Of a stretch of 64,000 bases of DNA, positions 9,889-19,437 are shown piece by piece. A program made the translations under genes and the position numbers. Position 1 is the stretch's first letter; every line of letters begins with the position of its first letter. This DNA is from Mariniflexile sp. TRM1-10. GTDB taxonomy: Bacteria; Bacteroidota; Bacteroidia; Flavobacteriales; Flavobacteriaceae. The notes below the pieces were generated by a model, which saw only the letters and a list, made by a program, of their open reading frames with translations, had not been told where the DNA came from and did no database searches. The stretch lies in assembly GCF_003425985.1 (NCBI RefSeq), contig NZ_CP022985.1:4076001-4140000 (forward strand), read 5' to 3'.

Positions 9889-9934
9889 TTAAATGTTTAC
9901 TGCTAACCAGTCCCCTACATCTTTGGTACCATAA
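9889..9934 (-). pseudogene. leuB 3'-end remnant (15 codons and stop)
   Basis: Read on the minus strand this encodes YGTKDVGDWLAVNI and a stop. The end of the intact leuB reads [14 protein letters not shown]. The similarity stops abruptly at 9934, so this is a scar, not a gene. Confidence 0.8.
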
Positions 9935-9947
9935 TGTAGCCTCTTTT

Positions 9948-11891
9948 TTATTTTTTAATAAATTCTGAATAATAAAAATTTGCCTTTTCAATATCTCCTA
10001 ATTGTTGGTAAGCCATTGCTAAAAATCGTAATGAATTCTTCTCATTTGGATTTAACTCATGGGCTTTTTCAAATACAGTTATGGCCTTTTTAAGATTTCC
10101 TGATGCTGCTAAAGTATTACCATAGTTCATCCATAATTCAACCGAACTGGAATTTTGTTTAATGCCTTCTTCAAAAACAGCCATTGCTTTTGGATACTCT
10201 TTTTTATTAAATAAAGCTACGCCATAATAATTATATGTATTTTCTTGACTATAATTGTTTTGAACCAATTCTTTATAATTTGCAATAGCCTCATCAAAGT
10301 TATTGTTCCTAAAATAAGCATCGGCTAAATTGGATTGCAAAGAGTAATCGGTTTTTGCTAATGCTAAAGCTTGTTTTGTATAATAGATTGATGTTTTGTA
10401 GTCTTTTAATTTATAATAACAAACTCCTAAATTAGTTAAAGCTCCTTTTTCATTGGGATCAATTACTAAGGCCTTCTTATATGAATCAATTATGAAAGGT
10501 AATTGTTGTTTTTGAAGTTCTACATCTGATGGCAATTGGTTAAAAAATACGGTTGCATAATTAAAATTGACACGAGCACTGTTTGGCGCATTTGACAAAT
10601 CCTCAGTAAACAAAGAGGCATTTGATTTCCAATCTTTATTTCTATTAAATGTTTTAAATGAAAATAACAAAACAACAACAGATAAATAGATGGATGGATG
10701 ATAAAACTTTACTAGTCTTATGTTTTTTGAAAAATGAAATAATAAAAAAACCAAGGCAATAATAATTCCTAAAACTGGAGTATATAACAATCGATCTCCC
10801 ATTGTTGTTCCAATAAAAACAATAATATTACTTGCTAAGAAAATAGTAATTAAAAAAAAGAGTATACCAAAACTGACTAAGCTATTCCTTTTTCTGAAAA
10901 AATACATCACAAAGAAAACCACCCCTACAAGCAATAAACTTGTTATAAACGAAAAGGAACTTACCGTTACACAAGGAATTTGATTAAAAGAGTAGTCATA
11001 ACTCAAATTATAAGGATAAATAGACTTAACAATATATCTAGCAAATATGGTAAATCCTGTTGCCGTTTTAGAGATTATATCATCGCAACCAAATAAGGAG
11101 TTATCTAAATAAGTATATTGAATTCTTTTAAAAGGTGAACTTAAAATAATATAACGGTGCAAAATAAGCCAAAATGCACTAACAGAAATAAGTGGAACTA
11201 TTTTAATGAGAAAAATACTTTTGTCTTTTCTGAATTTTAACCAAGCCAAAAATAAAAGGATTGGTAAAAATAAGATTCCTGCTTCTTTAGATAACAAGCA
11301 GAATAAAAAAGATACTATTCCAAGAACGTGATATATTTTCCTTTCTTTGATTAAAAGAAAGTATATACTTAGAATAAAAAAGAGGAAACAAAAAATTTCA
11401 TCCCTACTTTTAATATTCGCAACCACTTCCGTATGAATAGGATGAACCGCAAATAGTAGTACTATAAAAAAAGTAATCCAAATGGAATACTCTTTTAAAT
11501 AATAATGCAAGACTTTAAATAGCAAAACAATGCTTAAGACATAATAAAAAACATTAAAAAAATGATGTATAAAAGGATTGTTTGGAATCAATTGCCATTC
11601 CATAGCAAAAAACACTAATGACATTGGTCTATATAATCCAGCATTTGAATCCCAATATCCTTGCCAATAAAGAGTTGAAAAAAGCTCCGAAATTCCTGCA
11701 AAACCTTTTTTGACAAAACTATTTTGTTCAATTACGGCTATATCATCTAGAACAAATCCGTGGTTCAAAGTATTTGCATACAGTAAAAATGAAACGATGG
11801 CTAAAAACCAAACCATTTTTTTTGAAATACCCTTTGTGTTCTCATCAACTATTTCATTGGAATTTAAAACAGTTATCTTCTTTTTTGCCAT
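9948..11891 (-). CDS. TMTC-like multi-pass membrane protein with C-terminal TPR repeats
   Basis: A 647-residue protein. Residues 27-420 carry about ten hydrophobic segments. The first loop contains the acidic LDDIAVIEQN and, further on, a YRPMSLVFFA motif, as in GT-C fold glycosyltransferases of the TMTC and protein O-mannosyltransferase kind. Residues 440-645 are at least five TPR units (for example NLGVCYYKLKDYKTSIYYTKQAL and NYGNTLAASGNLKKAITVFEKA). The likely role is transfer of a lipid-linked sugar to exported proteins at the inner membrane, with the TPR part binding protein. The DPM1-like gene 54 bp upstream could supply the donor. The enzymatic role is inferred, not proven. Confidence 0.75.
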   Translation of the reverse strand: MAKKKITVLNSNEIVDENTKGISKKMVWFLAIVSFLLYANTLNHGFVLDDIAVIEQNSFVKKGFAGISELFSTLYWQGYWDSNAGLYRPMSLVFFAMEWQLIPNNPFIHHFFNVFYYVLSIVLLFKVLHYYLKEYSIWITFFIVLLFAVHPIHTEVVANIKSRDEIFCFLFFILSIYFLLIKERKIYHVLGIVSFLFCLLSKEAGILFLPILLFLAWLKFRKDKSIFLIKIVPLISVSAFWLILHRYIILSSPFKRIQYTYLDNSLFGCDDIISKTATGFTIFARYIVKSIYPYNLSYDYSFNQIPCVTVSSFSFITSLLLVGVVFFVMYFFRKRNSLVSFGILFFLITIFLASNIIVFIGTTMGDRLLYTPVLGIIIALVFLLFHFSKNIRLVKFYHPSIYLSVVVLLFSFKTFNRNKDWKSNASLFTEDLSNAPNSARVNFNYATVFFNQLPSDVELQKQQLPFIIDSYKKALVIDPNEKGALTNLGVCYYKLKDYKTSIYYTKQALALAKTDYSLQSNLADAYFRNNNFDEAIANYKELVQNNYSQENTYNYYGVALFNKKEYPKAMAVFEEGIKQNSSSVELWMNYGNTLAASGNLKKAITVFEKAHELNPNEKNSLRFLAMAYQQLGDIEKANFYYSEFIKK

Positions 11892-11945
11892 AATAATTTT
11901 ATAATCAATTTCTATTTCTTTAAATTTTTTATCACAATAGCTAAA

Positions 11946-12665
11946 TTAACTTGCTTTTAAAAGTCCATATTTAATAATGCAATAAATAGCATACATACCA
12001 TCTCTCCACCCTATTTTTTTCCCATCTGCGTAAGTTCTCCCATAATAGGAAATTCCAACTTCATAGATTCTTATATTAGGAAACCTGACAATTTTTGTAG
12101 TAACTTCTGGTTCAAAACCAAATCTCTTTTCTTTCAAAGAAACATTTTTAATAATGGGAGAAGTAAACATTTTGTAACAAGTTTCCATATCTGTTAAATT
12201 TAAATTTGTCATCATATTTGATAAAAATGTTAGAAATTTATTTCCAATGGTATGCCAGAAAAATAAAATTCGATGGGGCTTGCTTCCCATAAACCTAGAA
12301 CCATATACAACATCAGCAAATCCATCCAATATGGGTTTTAACAATGCATTATACTCATTAGGATCGTATTCTAAATCTGCATCCTGAATAATGATAAAAT
12401 CGCCCGCTGCATGTTTAATTCCAATATGAATAGAAGCTCCCTTTCCTTTGTTGGCATTGTTTTTAAAATATTTTATGGAAAGTTCTGGATATGTGTCAAT
12501 AAATTTTTTAATTAATTCTTCAGAATGATCAGTTGAACAGTCATTAATAATTAAAATTTCTTTATTGGTATTTTCCAATAAATCAACATCTTTAATTTTT
12601 GATAATATTTGAACTATTGTTTTTTCCTCATTATAACAAGGCATTATAATTGAAAGTTTCCTCAT
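11946..12665 (-). CDS. Family 2 glycosyltransferase, dolichyl-phosphate mannose synthase type
   Basis: I start at ATG 12665 ([14 protein letters not shown]), which fits the family, not at ATG 12692, which would add nine residues and overlap a terminator. The protein has 239 residues. [12 protein letters not shown] is the GT-A nucleotide-binding start, IINDCSTD the first acidic motif, [11 protein letters not shown] the DxD metal site, and VYGSRFM and [17 protein letters not shown] are typical of DPM1-like enzymes. It would transfer a sugar from a nucleotide donor to a polyprenyl phosphate. No C-terminal membrane helices are present. It precedes the TMTC-like gene by 54 bp on the same strand, so the two probably form an operon. 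Confidence 0.88.
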   Translation of the reverse strand: MRKLSIIMPCYNEEKTIVQILSKIKDVDLLENTNKEILIINDCSTDHSEELIKKFIDTYPELSIKYFKNNANKGKGASIHIGIKHAAGDFIIIQDADLEYDPNEYNALLKPILDGFADVVYGSRFMGSKPHRILFFWHTIGNKFLTFLSNMMTNLNLTDMETCYKMFTSPIIKNVSLKEKRFGFEPEVTTKIVRFPNIRIYEVGISYYGRTYADGKKIGWRDGMYAIYCIIKYGLLKAS

Positions 12666-12683
12666 ACATTCGAAGTTAAATAG

Positions 12684-12708
12684 AAAAACCATCTTTAAGA
12701 TGGTTTTT
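12684..12708 (-). terminator. Hairpin terminator upstream of the glycosyltransferase gene
   Basis: AAAAACCATCT and AGATGGTTTTT pair over 11 bp around a 3-base loop. On the minus strand it closes the short frame at 12734-12871 and separates it from the glycosyltransferase gene. Confidence 0.65.
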
Positions 12709-12733
12709 TTTTATATTTTAATAAATGTACAAA

Positions 12734-12871
12734 TTAAAATGAAACATCTGAATCAACAGCACCAGATTTCCTTAAATCAGAAAATAAAGGTCTTTTATTA
12801 GCCCCATGAGTTTTAATTCTTGATGGCTTGCCCGAGGAATTCTTTAAATTAAAGTTTTTCTCGAACTGCAT
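12734..12871 (-). CDS. Short open frame of 45 codons, possible gene remnant
   Basis: The frame begins with ATG at 12871 at the edge of the leuB terminator and ends with TAA at 12734, followed by its own hairpin terminator. The translation (MQFEKNFNLKNSS, then KPSRIKTHGANKRPLFSDL and GAVDSDVSF) has ordinary protein-like composition. I do not recognise it. Its first eight codons lie inside the duplicated segment A2. It may be a small gene, or the tail of a gene lost when the neighbouring glycosyltransferase module was inserted. Confidence 0.35.
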   Translation of the reverse strand: MQFEKNFNLKNSSGKPSRIKTHGANKRPLFSDLRKSGAVDSDVSF

Positions 12872-12974
12872 AAAAAAAGCGTGAATTCTTAGAATTCACG
12901 CTTTTTTAATTAGTTATAAGTATAAATCTTAAATATTTGCTGCTAACCAGTCCCCTACCTCTTTGGTACCATAA
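12852..12974. repeat. Direct repeat A2: native leuB 3' end plus terminator
   Basis: Partner of the segment at 9816-9934. It includes the last codons of the intact leuB gene (stop at 12929) and the terminator at 12873-12907. Confidence 0.8.
12873..12907 (-). terminator. Terminator of the leucine operon
   Basis: AAAAAAGCGTGAATTCT and AGAATTCACGCTTTTTT form a perfect stem of 17 bp just after the leuB stop codon. Confidence 0.85.
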
Positions 12975-13987
12975 GCTTTACCACCTTCGGCTAAATCTTC
13001 AGTAACAACACCTTCAGCTAAAGCTTTATTAACAACGTCTCTAATGGCAGCGCCTTCTTCCGGTAAATTAAAAGCCATTTCAAACATCATGGCTGCAGAT
13101 AAAACAGTTGCTAAAGGATTAGCAATATTTAAACCTGTTGCTTGTGGATAAGACCCATGAATTGGTTCAAACAATTGATTGTCAGCTCCAACAGAAGCAG
13201 AAGGCATTAATCCCATAGAACCAGAAATTACAGATGCTTCATCGGTTAAAATATCTCCAAATAAGTTTTCAGTAATCAATACATCATAACTATTTGGCCA
13301 TTGTACCAAACGCATCGCTACAGCATCAACAAATTCATAAGAAACTGTTACTTCTGGATACTCTTTTTCCATAGCTTGTACTGTTTCTCTCCATAAACGG
13401 GATGTTTCCAAAACATTCGCTTTATCTACACAACATAGTTTTTTAGAACGTGTCATGGCCAATTCAAAACCTTTCTTAGCCAAACGTTGTACTTCTGCTC
13501 TAGTGTACACACAGTTATCAAAAGCTGTTTCGCCACCGTCTCTTCTACCCTTGTCACCAAAGTAGATTCCACCAGTTAATTCACGTAAAAACACCAAGTC
13601 GGTACCTTCAATACGCTCTCTTTTTAAAGGCGATTTATCAATTAAAGAAGGAAATGTAAATGTGGGACGCACATTCGCGAACAAGCCTAATTTTTTACGC
13701 ATTTTAAGCAAACCTTGTTCAGGGCGAACAGGTGCCGATGGGTCGTTATCATATTTTGGATGCCCAATAGCTCCAAATAAAACCGCATCAGCATTTGCGC
13801 ATACTTCGTGTGTTGAATCTGGATAAGGTTCTCCAACGGCATCAATAGCCGCAGCACCAGTTAAGGCAGGTTTCCAAGTTATTTCGTGTCCAAATTTTTT
13901 AGCAACAGCGTCGCTTACTTTTACTGCTTGATCAATCACTTCAGGTCCTATGCCATCACCTGCTAAAAGTGCTATATTAAATTTCAT
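12929..13987 (-). CDS. leuB: 3-isopropylmalate dehydrogenase
   Basis: A 352-residue protein of normal length for Leu[12 protein letters not shown] at the start binds the nucleotide. [11 protein letters not shown] (about 132-142), the acidic [13 protein letters not shown] (about 240-252) and [12 protein letters not shown] (about 270-282) are the substrate, metal and NAD motifs of the isocitrate/isopropylmalate dehydrogenase family. It oxidises and decarboxylates 3-isopropylmalate to 2-oxoisocaproate in leucine synthesis, in the cytoplasm. It is the last gene of leuC-leuD-leuA-leuB, separated from leuA by two tandem leader units. Its 3' end is duplicated at 9889-9934. Confidence 0.96.
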   Translation of the reverse strand: MKFNIALLAGDGIGPEVIDQAVKVSDAVAKKFGHEITWKPALTGAAAIDAVGEPYPDSTHEVCANADAVLFGAIGHPKYDNDPSAPVRPEQGLLKMRKKLGLFANVRPTFTFPSLIDKSPLKRERIEGTDLVFLRELTGGIYFGDKGRRDGGETAFDNCVYTRAEVQRLAKKGFELAMTRSKKLCCVDKANVLETSRLWRETVQAMEKEYPEVTVSYEFVDAVAMRLVQWPNSYDVLITENLFGDILTDEASVISGSMGLMPSASVGADNQLFEPIHGSYPQATGLNIANPLATVLSAAMMFEMAFNLPEEGAAIRDVVNKALAEGVVTEDLAEGGKAYGTKEVGDWLAANI

Positions 13988-14001
13988 TTGTATTATATTT
14001 A

Positions 14002-14185
14002 TTTGTTTTTTTAATTGTCAAATGGAATTCGCCATTAAACATCTTGTTTGGTATCAAGACTGTCATTATGGCTCATTTCATCTGTTATATGTATTTGATT
14101 TTTAATTGTCAGATGGAATTCGCCTTCAAATATCTTGTTTGGCATCAAGACTATTATTAAGGTTCATGCCATCTGTTTTATTTAT
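14002..14185 (-). repeat. Two tandem ~91-bp leader units between leuA and leuB
   Basis: Read on the minus strand, each unit runs from CAGATG through an inner stem-loop (CTTGAT, AACAAGAT) and a GGCGAATTCCATCTG arm to an A/T-rich tail with ACAATTAAAAA. CAGATGG and CCATCTG pair in the first unit. The tail of the second unit leads into the leuB start (ACAAATGAAA), so the CAGATGAAA-like motif is repeated at each unit boundary and at the gene start. The same kind of double unit precedes the gene at 51932. Confidence 0.65.
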
Positions 14186-14193
14186 TTGTAATC

Positions 14194-15717
14194 TTAATAG
14201 GTAATAATATTCAACATTTTTTCGGTGGCTTTAATAGCAGAAACTGTTTGATCGGAGTCTAAACCACGTGTTTTAAATTCCTTTTCCGGACTTTTCCAGG
14301 TAATGATAGTTTCACATAATGCGTCTGAATGGCTTCCCGGAGGTATTCTAACAGCATAATCTATCAAATCCGGTAACACCATTTTTTTACTGATATAAAT
14401 GCTTCTAAGGGCATTCATAAAGGCATCAAATTGTCCGTCACCTTGTGCGATTTCCTCAAAAGTCTCTCCATTTATAGTTAAGGAGACTGTTGTTGACGGT
14501 TTTAATCCTTTGGCATGCGTTAGTACATACGAATTGACTTTTACTTTTTCTTCGTAAGAATAACTATCTAATACATCAGAAATAATATAAGGCAAGTCTT
14601 CTTTGGTTACAACTTCTTTTTTATCGCCCAGTTCAATAATACGTTGGGTCACTTTTTTTAAGTCTTCATCGTTAAGTTGAAGTCCTAATTCTTGTAAGTT
14701 CTTTTGAATGTTGGCTTTCCCAGACGCTTTTCCTAAAGCGTATTTTCGGGTTCTGCCAAAACGCTCCGGCATTAAATCGCTAAAATATAGGTTTTTCTTA
14801 TTATCGCCATCGGCATGAATACCTGCGGTTTGTGTAAATACATTAGCACCAATAATAGGTTTATTTGCAGGAATCATAATGCCCGAAAAATTCTCAACCA
14901 ATTTACTTACTGTGTATAAAAATTTTTCGTTTATATCAATTTTGATATGGGGCATAAAATCGTTAATAACAGCAATGGTACTTGCCATGGGTGCGTTTCC
15001 TGCACGCTCGCCCATGCCATTTACGGTTAAATGCAGTCCATCGGCACCGGCTTTTAAAGCCGCCATAACATTGGCAACGCCTAAGTCGTAATCGTTATGT
15101 GCATGGAAATCAAAATGTAAATTAGGGTATGTATCCTTAATTTCTTTAATAAATTCAAAAGATTCGGTAGGAGTTAAAACCCCTAAGGTATCAGGAAGCA
15201 TGATGCGCTCAACAGGTTGTGTTACTAAAAATGCTAAAAACTCAAAAACATAGTCTTTGGAATTGCGCATCCCGTTGCTCCAATCTTCTAAATACACATT
15301 GGTCTTTATGCCTTTTTCTTTTGCTAAAGAAATGGTTTCTGATATTTCTTCAAAGTGCTGATTAGGAGTCTTTTTTAACTGATAAGTTAAATGATTTAAT
15401 GAACCTTTGGTTAGCAAGTTTTGAACCTTTGCTCCTGCTTCAATCATCCAGTTGATAGAGATGCCTTTGTCAACAAAAGTCAAAACTTCAACCTTGTCTA
15501 AACAATTGTTTTCCTTAGCCCAATTGGTAACACTTTTTACTGCCTGAAACTCACCTTCTGAAACCCTTGCAGAAGCAATTTCAATGCGGTCAACCTTTAA
15601 TTCTTCCAGTAAAAGTTTGGCGATGGTTAGTTTTTCTGAAGCAGAAAACGACACACCCGAGGTTTGTTCACCGTCGCGTAGTGTCGTATCCATTATTTCA
15701 ATTCGTTTTGGAATCAT
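14194..15717 (-). CDS. leuA: 2-isopropylmalate synthase family protein
   Basis: A 507-residue DRE-TIM metallolyase-type synthase. IMDTTLRDGEQTSG at residues 8-21 has the catalytic arginine and metal aspartate, and FHAHNDYDLG (about 207-216) the metal histidines. LHLTVNGMGERAGNAPM (about 231-247) is the glycine-rich active-site loop, and TAGIHADG comes later. Residues 390-500 form the LeuA regulatory (allosteric) domain. The enzyme condenses an oxoacid with acetyl-CoA. Its position in the leucine operon supports 2-isopropylmalate synthase. Citramalate synthase is the alternative, since this Bacteroidota subfamily differs from enterobacterial LeuA. The start directly abuts the leuD stop. Confidence 0.85.
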   Translation of the reverse strand: MIPKRIEIMDTTLRDGEQTSGVSFSASEKLTIAKLLLEELKVDRIEIASARVSEGEFQAVKSVTNWAKENNCLDKVEVLTFVDKGISINWMIEAGAKVQNLLTKGSLNHLTYQLKKTPNQHFEEISETISLAKEKGIKTNVYLEDWSNGMRNSKDYVFEFLAFLVTQPVERIMLPDTLGVLTPTESFEFIKEIKDTYPNLHFDFHAHNDYDLGVANVMAALKAGADGLHLTVNGMGERAGNAPMASTIAVINDFMPHIKIDINEKFLYTVSKLVENFSGIMIPANKPIIGANVFTQTAGIHADGDNKKNLYFSDLMPERFGRTRKYALGKASGKANIQKNLQELGLQLNDEDLKKVTQRIIELGDKKEVVTKEDLPYIISDVLDSYSYEEKVKVNSYVLTHAKGLKPSTTVSLTINGETFEEIAQGDGQFDAFMNALRSIYISKKMVLPDLIDYAVRIPPGSHSDALCETIITWKSPEKEFKTRGLDSDQTVSAIKATEKMLNIITY

Positions 15718-16314
15718 TTACAGTAGTAAACCGTTTGCAAACGTTTCTATATCTCCTTTGATGTTTTGCAAGTAATCGATATCATCAAAACCATTCAACA
15801 TATTTTCTTTTTTATAGCTATTGATATCAAAAGATTCTTGCGCTCCTGTTGAAAGAATGGTAATGGTTTGATTTGGTAGGTTTACTTCAATCTCTGTATT
15901 TGGATCGTCGTAAATAGCGTTGAAAATTTGCTCTGAAAATTCAGGGCTTACTTGAACAGGTAATACACCCACATTTAAACAGTTATTTCTGAAAATATCT
16001 GCAAAGAAACTTGATACCACACAACGGAAACCGTAATCGTAAACCGCCCAAGCAGCATGTTCCCTAGAAGAACCAGAACCAAAGTTTTTGCCTCCCACCA
16101 ATATTTTTCCTGAATAAATAGGATTGTTTAGAACGAAACTTTCTTTTGGTGAATTATCGTTATTATATCTCCAATCACGGAATAAGTTATCACCAAAACC
16201 TTCACGTTTTGTTGCTTTTAAGAAACGAGCAGGTATAATTTGATCGGTATCCACATTTTCCAATGGTAATGGAACCGCTGTACTTGTTAATATATTGAAT
16301 TTATCGTATGCCAT
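15718..16314 (-). CDS. leuD: 3-isopropylmalate dehydratase small subunit
   Basis: A 198-residue protein of usual LeuD length. DTDQIIPARFLK near residue 22, then GSGSSREHAAWA (about 77-88), the conserved swivel-domain loop that contributes to the active site, and FADIFRNNCLNVGVLPV. With LeuC it forms the cytoplasmic isomerase that converts 2-isopropylmalate to 3-isopropylmalate. The gene lies 86 bp after leuC and its stop codon abuts the leuA start, so translation is probably coupled. Confidence 0.95.
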   Translation of the reverse strand: MAYDKFNILTSTAVPLPLENVDTDQIIPARFLKATKREGFGDNLFRDWRYNNDNSPKESFVLNNPIYSGKILVGGKNFGSGSSREHAAWAVYDYGFRCVVSSFFADIFRNNCLNVGVLPVQVSPEFSEQIFNAIYDDPNTEIEVNLPNQTITILSTGAQESFDINSYKKENMLNGFDDIDYLQNIKGDIETFANGLLL

Positions 16315-16320
16315 TATTTT

Positions 16321-16352
16321 AAGTTAAAAGTTAAAAGTTAAAAGTTAAAAGT
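16321..16352. repeat. Tandem heptamer GTTAAAA between leuC and leuD
   Basis: Four copies of GTTAAAA in a row. Similar but less regular GTTAAA-type runs lie at 25275-25320, 26101-26160 and 39650-39690, always between co-directional genes. Confidence 0.7.
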
Positions 16353-16400
16353 TTTTGAAATCTTTACTTTTGTTTTTAACTATTCATTATTAATTATTAA

Positions 16401-17795
16401 TTACAAAAGAGTTCTCGGGTCTGTAACAACGCCTGTAACCGCAGCTGCTGCAGCTACTAAAGGGCTTGCTAATAATGTTCTTGAACCTGGTCCTTGACGA
16501 CCTTCAAAGTTTCTGTTTGAGGTACTTACGGCGTATTTTCCAGCAGGCACTTTATCGTCGTTCATGGCTAAACATGCAGAACAACCTGGTTGTCTTAATA
16601 CAAACCCAGCTTCTGTTAGGGTATCTAAAATACCCTCTTCTTTAATTAAAGCTTCCACTTCATGTGATCCAGGTACCAACCAAGCGGTAACGTGGTCTGC
16701 TTTTTTCTTTCCTTTTACAATAGATGCAAAGGCTCTAAAGTCTTCAATTCTACCATTGGTACAACTTCCTAAAAACACATAGTCGATTTTTTTGCCAATC
16801 ATAGCATCGTTTTCGTGGTAACCCATATATTCCAAAGACTTTTTATAAGTTGCGACACCACCTTCTACAGCTTCTGCATTTGGAATGTTTTTAGAAATAC
16901 CCATACCCATACCCGGATTGGTTCCGTAGGTAATCATAGGCTCGATATCACTTGCCAAAAACGTTAATTCTTTATCAAACGTCGCATCAGCATCGGTTTT
17001 TAAGGTTTTCCAATGTGCTACGGCTGTATCCCAAGCATCACCTTTAAGCGATAGTGGTTTATCTTTTAAGTAATTGAATGTTGTTTCATCTGGCGCAATC
17101 ATACCACCACGTGCACCCATCTCGATAGATAAGTTACAAACCGTCATACGGCCTTCCATAGTCATGTTTTCAAATACATCACCTGCATATTCTACAAAAT
17201 AGCCCGTAGCTCCGGAAGTGGTTAATTTGGATATGATATACAAAGCAACATCTTTAGGCGTCACCCCTTTTCCTAATTGCCCATTAACATTAATGCGCAT
17301 TTTTTTAGGTTTTGGTTGCATGATACATTGTGTAGAAAGCACCATTTCAACTTCCGAGGTACCAATACCAAAGGCAATAGCACCAAAAGCACCGTGAGTA
17401 GATGTATGCGAATCACCACAAACAATAGTGGCTCCTGGGAATGTAATACCATTTTCCGGTCCTACTACGTGTACAATACCATTTTTTTGGTGACCAAGGC
17501 CCCAATGGCTAATACCATACTCATTTGAGTTATCTTCTAAAGCTTTTAATTGGTTAGCAGATAGTGGATCTTCAACTGGTAAATGTTGGTTTATTGTTGG
17601 TGTGTTATGGTCGGCAGTTGCAAAGGTGCGTTCTGGATATAATACTTTTAAACCGCGACTTTTTAATCCAAGAAATGCTACAGGACTTGTAACTTCGTGA
17701 ATAAAATGACGGTCTATAAAGAATACATCAGGGCCACCTTCAATTTTCCTTACAACATGTGAATCCCATACTTTATCAAACAATGTTTTGCTCAT
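16401..17795 (-). CDS. leuC: 3-isopropylmalate dehydratase large subunit
   Basis: A 464-residue aconitase-family protein. [19 protein letters not shown] near residues 127-145 and the three iron-sulphur cysteines ([14 protein letters not shown], then [11 protein letters not shown]) are present. It carries the 4Fe-4S cluster and active site for isomerising 2-isopropylmalate, together with LeuD. It is the first gene of the leucine operon. The 230 bp upstream (17796-18027) show no leucine-rich leader peptide that I could find, in contrast to the histidine operon. Confidence 0.96.
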   Translation of the reverse strand: MSKTLFDKVWDSHVVRKIEGGPDVFFIDRHFIHEVTSPVAFLGLKSRGLKVLYPERTFATADHNTPTINQHLPVEDPLSANQLKALEDNSNEYGISHWGLGHQKNGIVHVVGPENGITFPGATIVCGDSHTSTHGAFGAIAFGIGTSEVEMVLSTQCIMQPKPKKMRINVNGQLGKGVTPKDVALYIISKLTTSGATGYFVEYAGDVFENMTMEGRMTVCNLSIEMGARGGMIAPDETTFNYLKDKPLSLKGDAWDTAVAHWKTLKTDADATFDKELTFLASDIEPMITYGTNPGMGMGISKNIPNAEAVEGGVATYKKSLEYMGYHENDAMIGKKIDYVFLGSCTNGRIEDFRAFASIVKGKKKADHVTAWLVPGSHEVEALIKEEGILDTLTEAGFVLRQPGCSACLAMNDDKVPAGKYAVSTSNRNFEGRQGPGSRTLLASPLVAAAAAVTGVVTDPRTLL

Positions 17796-18027
17796 ATTAT
17801 ATTTAGTTAAATTTAAATCTTTGTTAATTTTTCACTAATGATTTCCGATTAGCAAAAAGGCTTACAAAGTTAGAAAAAACTACTATTTTTATTAGACTTA
17901 TCACAAAATTTAAGATGCTCAACTATTTATTTTTATAGTATTATTAATGGAACTTGAAAAAATCGATGATATTTTAATGGAATAGTATTATTGGTTGCAA
18001 ATTTTAAAGCATGTTTTTAATTAAAAA

Positions 18028-18414
18028 TTACTTCAATCTGTTTTCTACATATTCTATTTGTGTTTTTCCATGAGGTTTGGCTTTTCCATCTGGCCCCACA
18101 TTAACCATTACAATGTTAGAAATGGTTATAATGGTCTCTCTAGTCATTTTATTTCTAACTTCACAACTCAAGGTTAGCGATGCTTTTCCAAATTTCACGA
18201 CATCAATACCTATTTCTATGATGTCGCCTTGCTTAGCCGATGCCTTAAAATCTATTTCACTAATGTACTTGGTTACCACTTTGGGGTTTTCAAGTTGTAT
18301 AATGGTATATAAAGCGGCTTCTTCGTCTATCCATTCTAATAATCTGCCTCCAAATAGGGTTCCGTTGGCATTTAAATCTTCTGGTTTTACCCATTTTCTA
18401 GTGTGAAATCTCAT
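18028..18414 (-). CDS. Acyl-CoA thioesterase, hotdog fold
   Basis: A 128-residue single hotdog domain. LNANGTLFGGRLLEWIDEEAAL (residues 14-35) is the YciA/BACH-like signature, with the catalytic asparagine and aspartate around NANGTLFGG and WIDE. IDFKASAKQGDIIEI follows. These enzymes hydrolyse acyl-CoA to free acid and CoA in the cytoplasm. It lies 8 bp after the DUF72 gene and is probably co-transcribed with it. The chain length preferred cannot be told. Confidence 0.85.
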   Translation of the reverse strand: MRFHTRKWVKPEDLNANGTLFGGRLLEWIDEEAALYTIIQLENPKVVTKYISEIDFKASAKQGDIIEIGIDVVKFGKASLTLSCEVRNKMTRETIITISNIVMVNVGPDGKAKPHGKTQIEYVENRLK

Positions 18415-18422
18415 AGTATTTT

Positions 18423-19316
18423 TTAAAGCAATGTTTGTTGTCCACTATTATTATCATTAGGAACAACTAAATGATATCCCAATTCCTTATTCAGCTTTTT
18501 TATAAAATAGGCTGAAAGTAAAGGCGATTCCTTTTCTATGTTTTGGTGAATAAAAAAGTCTATTTCCTTAACGCCTTGTTGTTTCCAATCTTTCAACCGT
18601 GCAATCCAATCGTCTAAACGGCTATAATCACTTAGGTGGTTGGCACCCACATAACGCACAAAAGCAGTTGCATTGGTTAAGCGCATGTGCATTATATCGC
18701 GTCTTCCGGCGGAATCAACAATAATATTTGAAATATTGTTGGCTTCTAAAAGTTGGTATAATTCGTTTGCTATTGAAGCATCGTTGTACCAATTGGTATG
18801 TCTAAACTCCATAGCTAATGGTATTTCTTTAGGCCATTCTTCAACAAAATTAATAACGCGATCAAAGTCTTTTGGCGAGAAATTATCATTCATCTGTAAA
18901 AAGATGGTTCCTAATTTTTCTTTTAAATTGGAGGCGTTGTACAAGTAATGCTCAACGACTTCTTTGGTTTCCTGTAAGCGCTTCCAATGGCTTATTTCTT
19001 GGTTTAGCTTCGGAAAAAACTTAAATCCATCGGGAGTTTTAGTATACCAAGAAGCAAATTGTTCCGCGGGGAAAATCCTATAAAATGTCGCATTTAATTC
19101 TATGGCGTTAAATTGGCTTGAATAATATACCAATTCATCTTTGGTGCCTCTAGGGTAAAATCCTTTTAAGTCCGCTTTGTTCCATTTGGCACAACCCACA
19201 TAAATTTCGGGAATGTTATCATCCTTAAACTTATTTAAAACACGTTGGGTATCTGGATGATCTGGCGGTAAGGAAAAATCTATATTTTGAGGGTTATCTA
19301 CACTTCCAAACTTCAT
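18423..19316 (-). CDS. DUF72 (YecE-like) protein
   Basis: A 297-residue TIM-barrel-like protein. IYVGCAKWNKADLKGFYPRG (about 37-56), YYSSQFNAIELNATFYR and FKFFPKLNQEISH, then AMEFRHTNWYN and the late YVGANHLSDYSRL, are the conserved blocks of DUF72. The biochemical function of the family is not established, although a nuclease or phosphate-related role has been suggested from its fold. It is transcribed with the thioesterase gene downstream. Confidence 0.85.
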   Translation of the reverse strand: MKFGSVDNPQNIDFSLPPDHPDTQRVLNKFKDDNIPEIYVGCAKWNKADLKGFYPRGTKDELVYYSSQFNAIELNATFYRIFPAEQFASWYTKTPDGFKFFPKLNQEISHWKRLQETKEVVEHYLYNASNLKEKLGTIFLQMNDNFSPKDFDRVINFVEEWPKEIPLAMEFRHTNWYNDASIANELYQLLEANNISNIIVDSAGRRDIMHMRLTNATAFVRYVGANHLSDYSRLDDWIARLKDWKQQGVKEIDFFIHQNIEKESPLLSAYFIKKLNKELGYHLVVPNDNNSGQQTLL

Positions 19317-19437
19317 GTCATTTTTTTTGGTTTAAAGATAAAAATTTCTTTGTTGTTAATAAACCCGTTAACAACTATAACGTTCCAAAACATTTCAAGT
19401 TTTAATATTCTATATTTTTAATAAAAACCTAGCAACC

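Larger units (their letters stand above)
9816..9934. repeat. Direct repeat A1: copy of leuB 3' end plus terminator
   Basis: This 119-bp segment aligns with 12852-12974 at roughly 88-90 percent by eye, in the same orientation. It contains the terminator and the last codons of leuB. The two copies bracket the TPR-membrane protein and glycosyltransferase genes. Confidence 0.8.

Noticed and set aside
17796..18027. Leucine-rich leader peptide for the leucine operon
   Set aside because: No short frame with a run of leucine codons and no terminator hairpin were found upstream of leuC.
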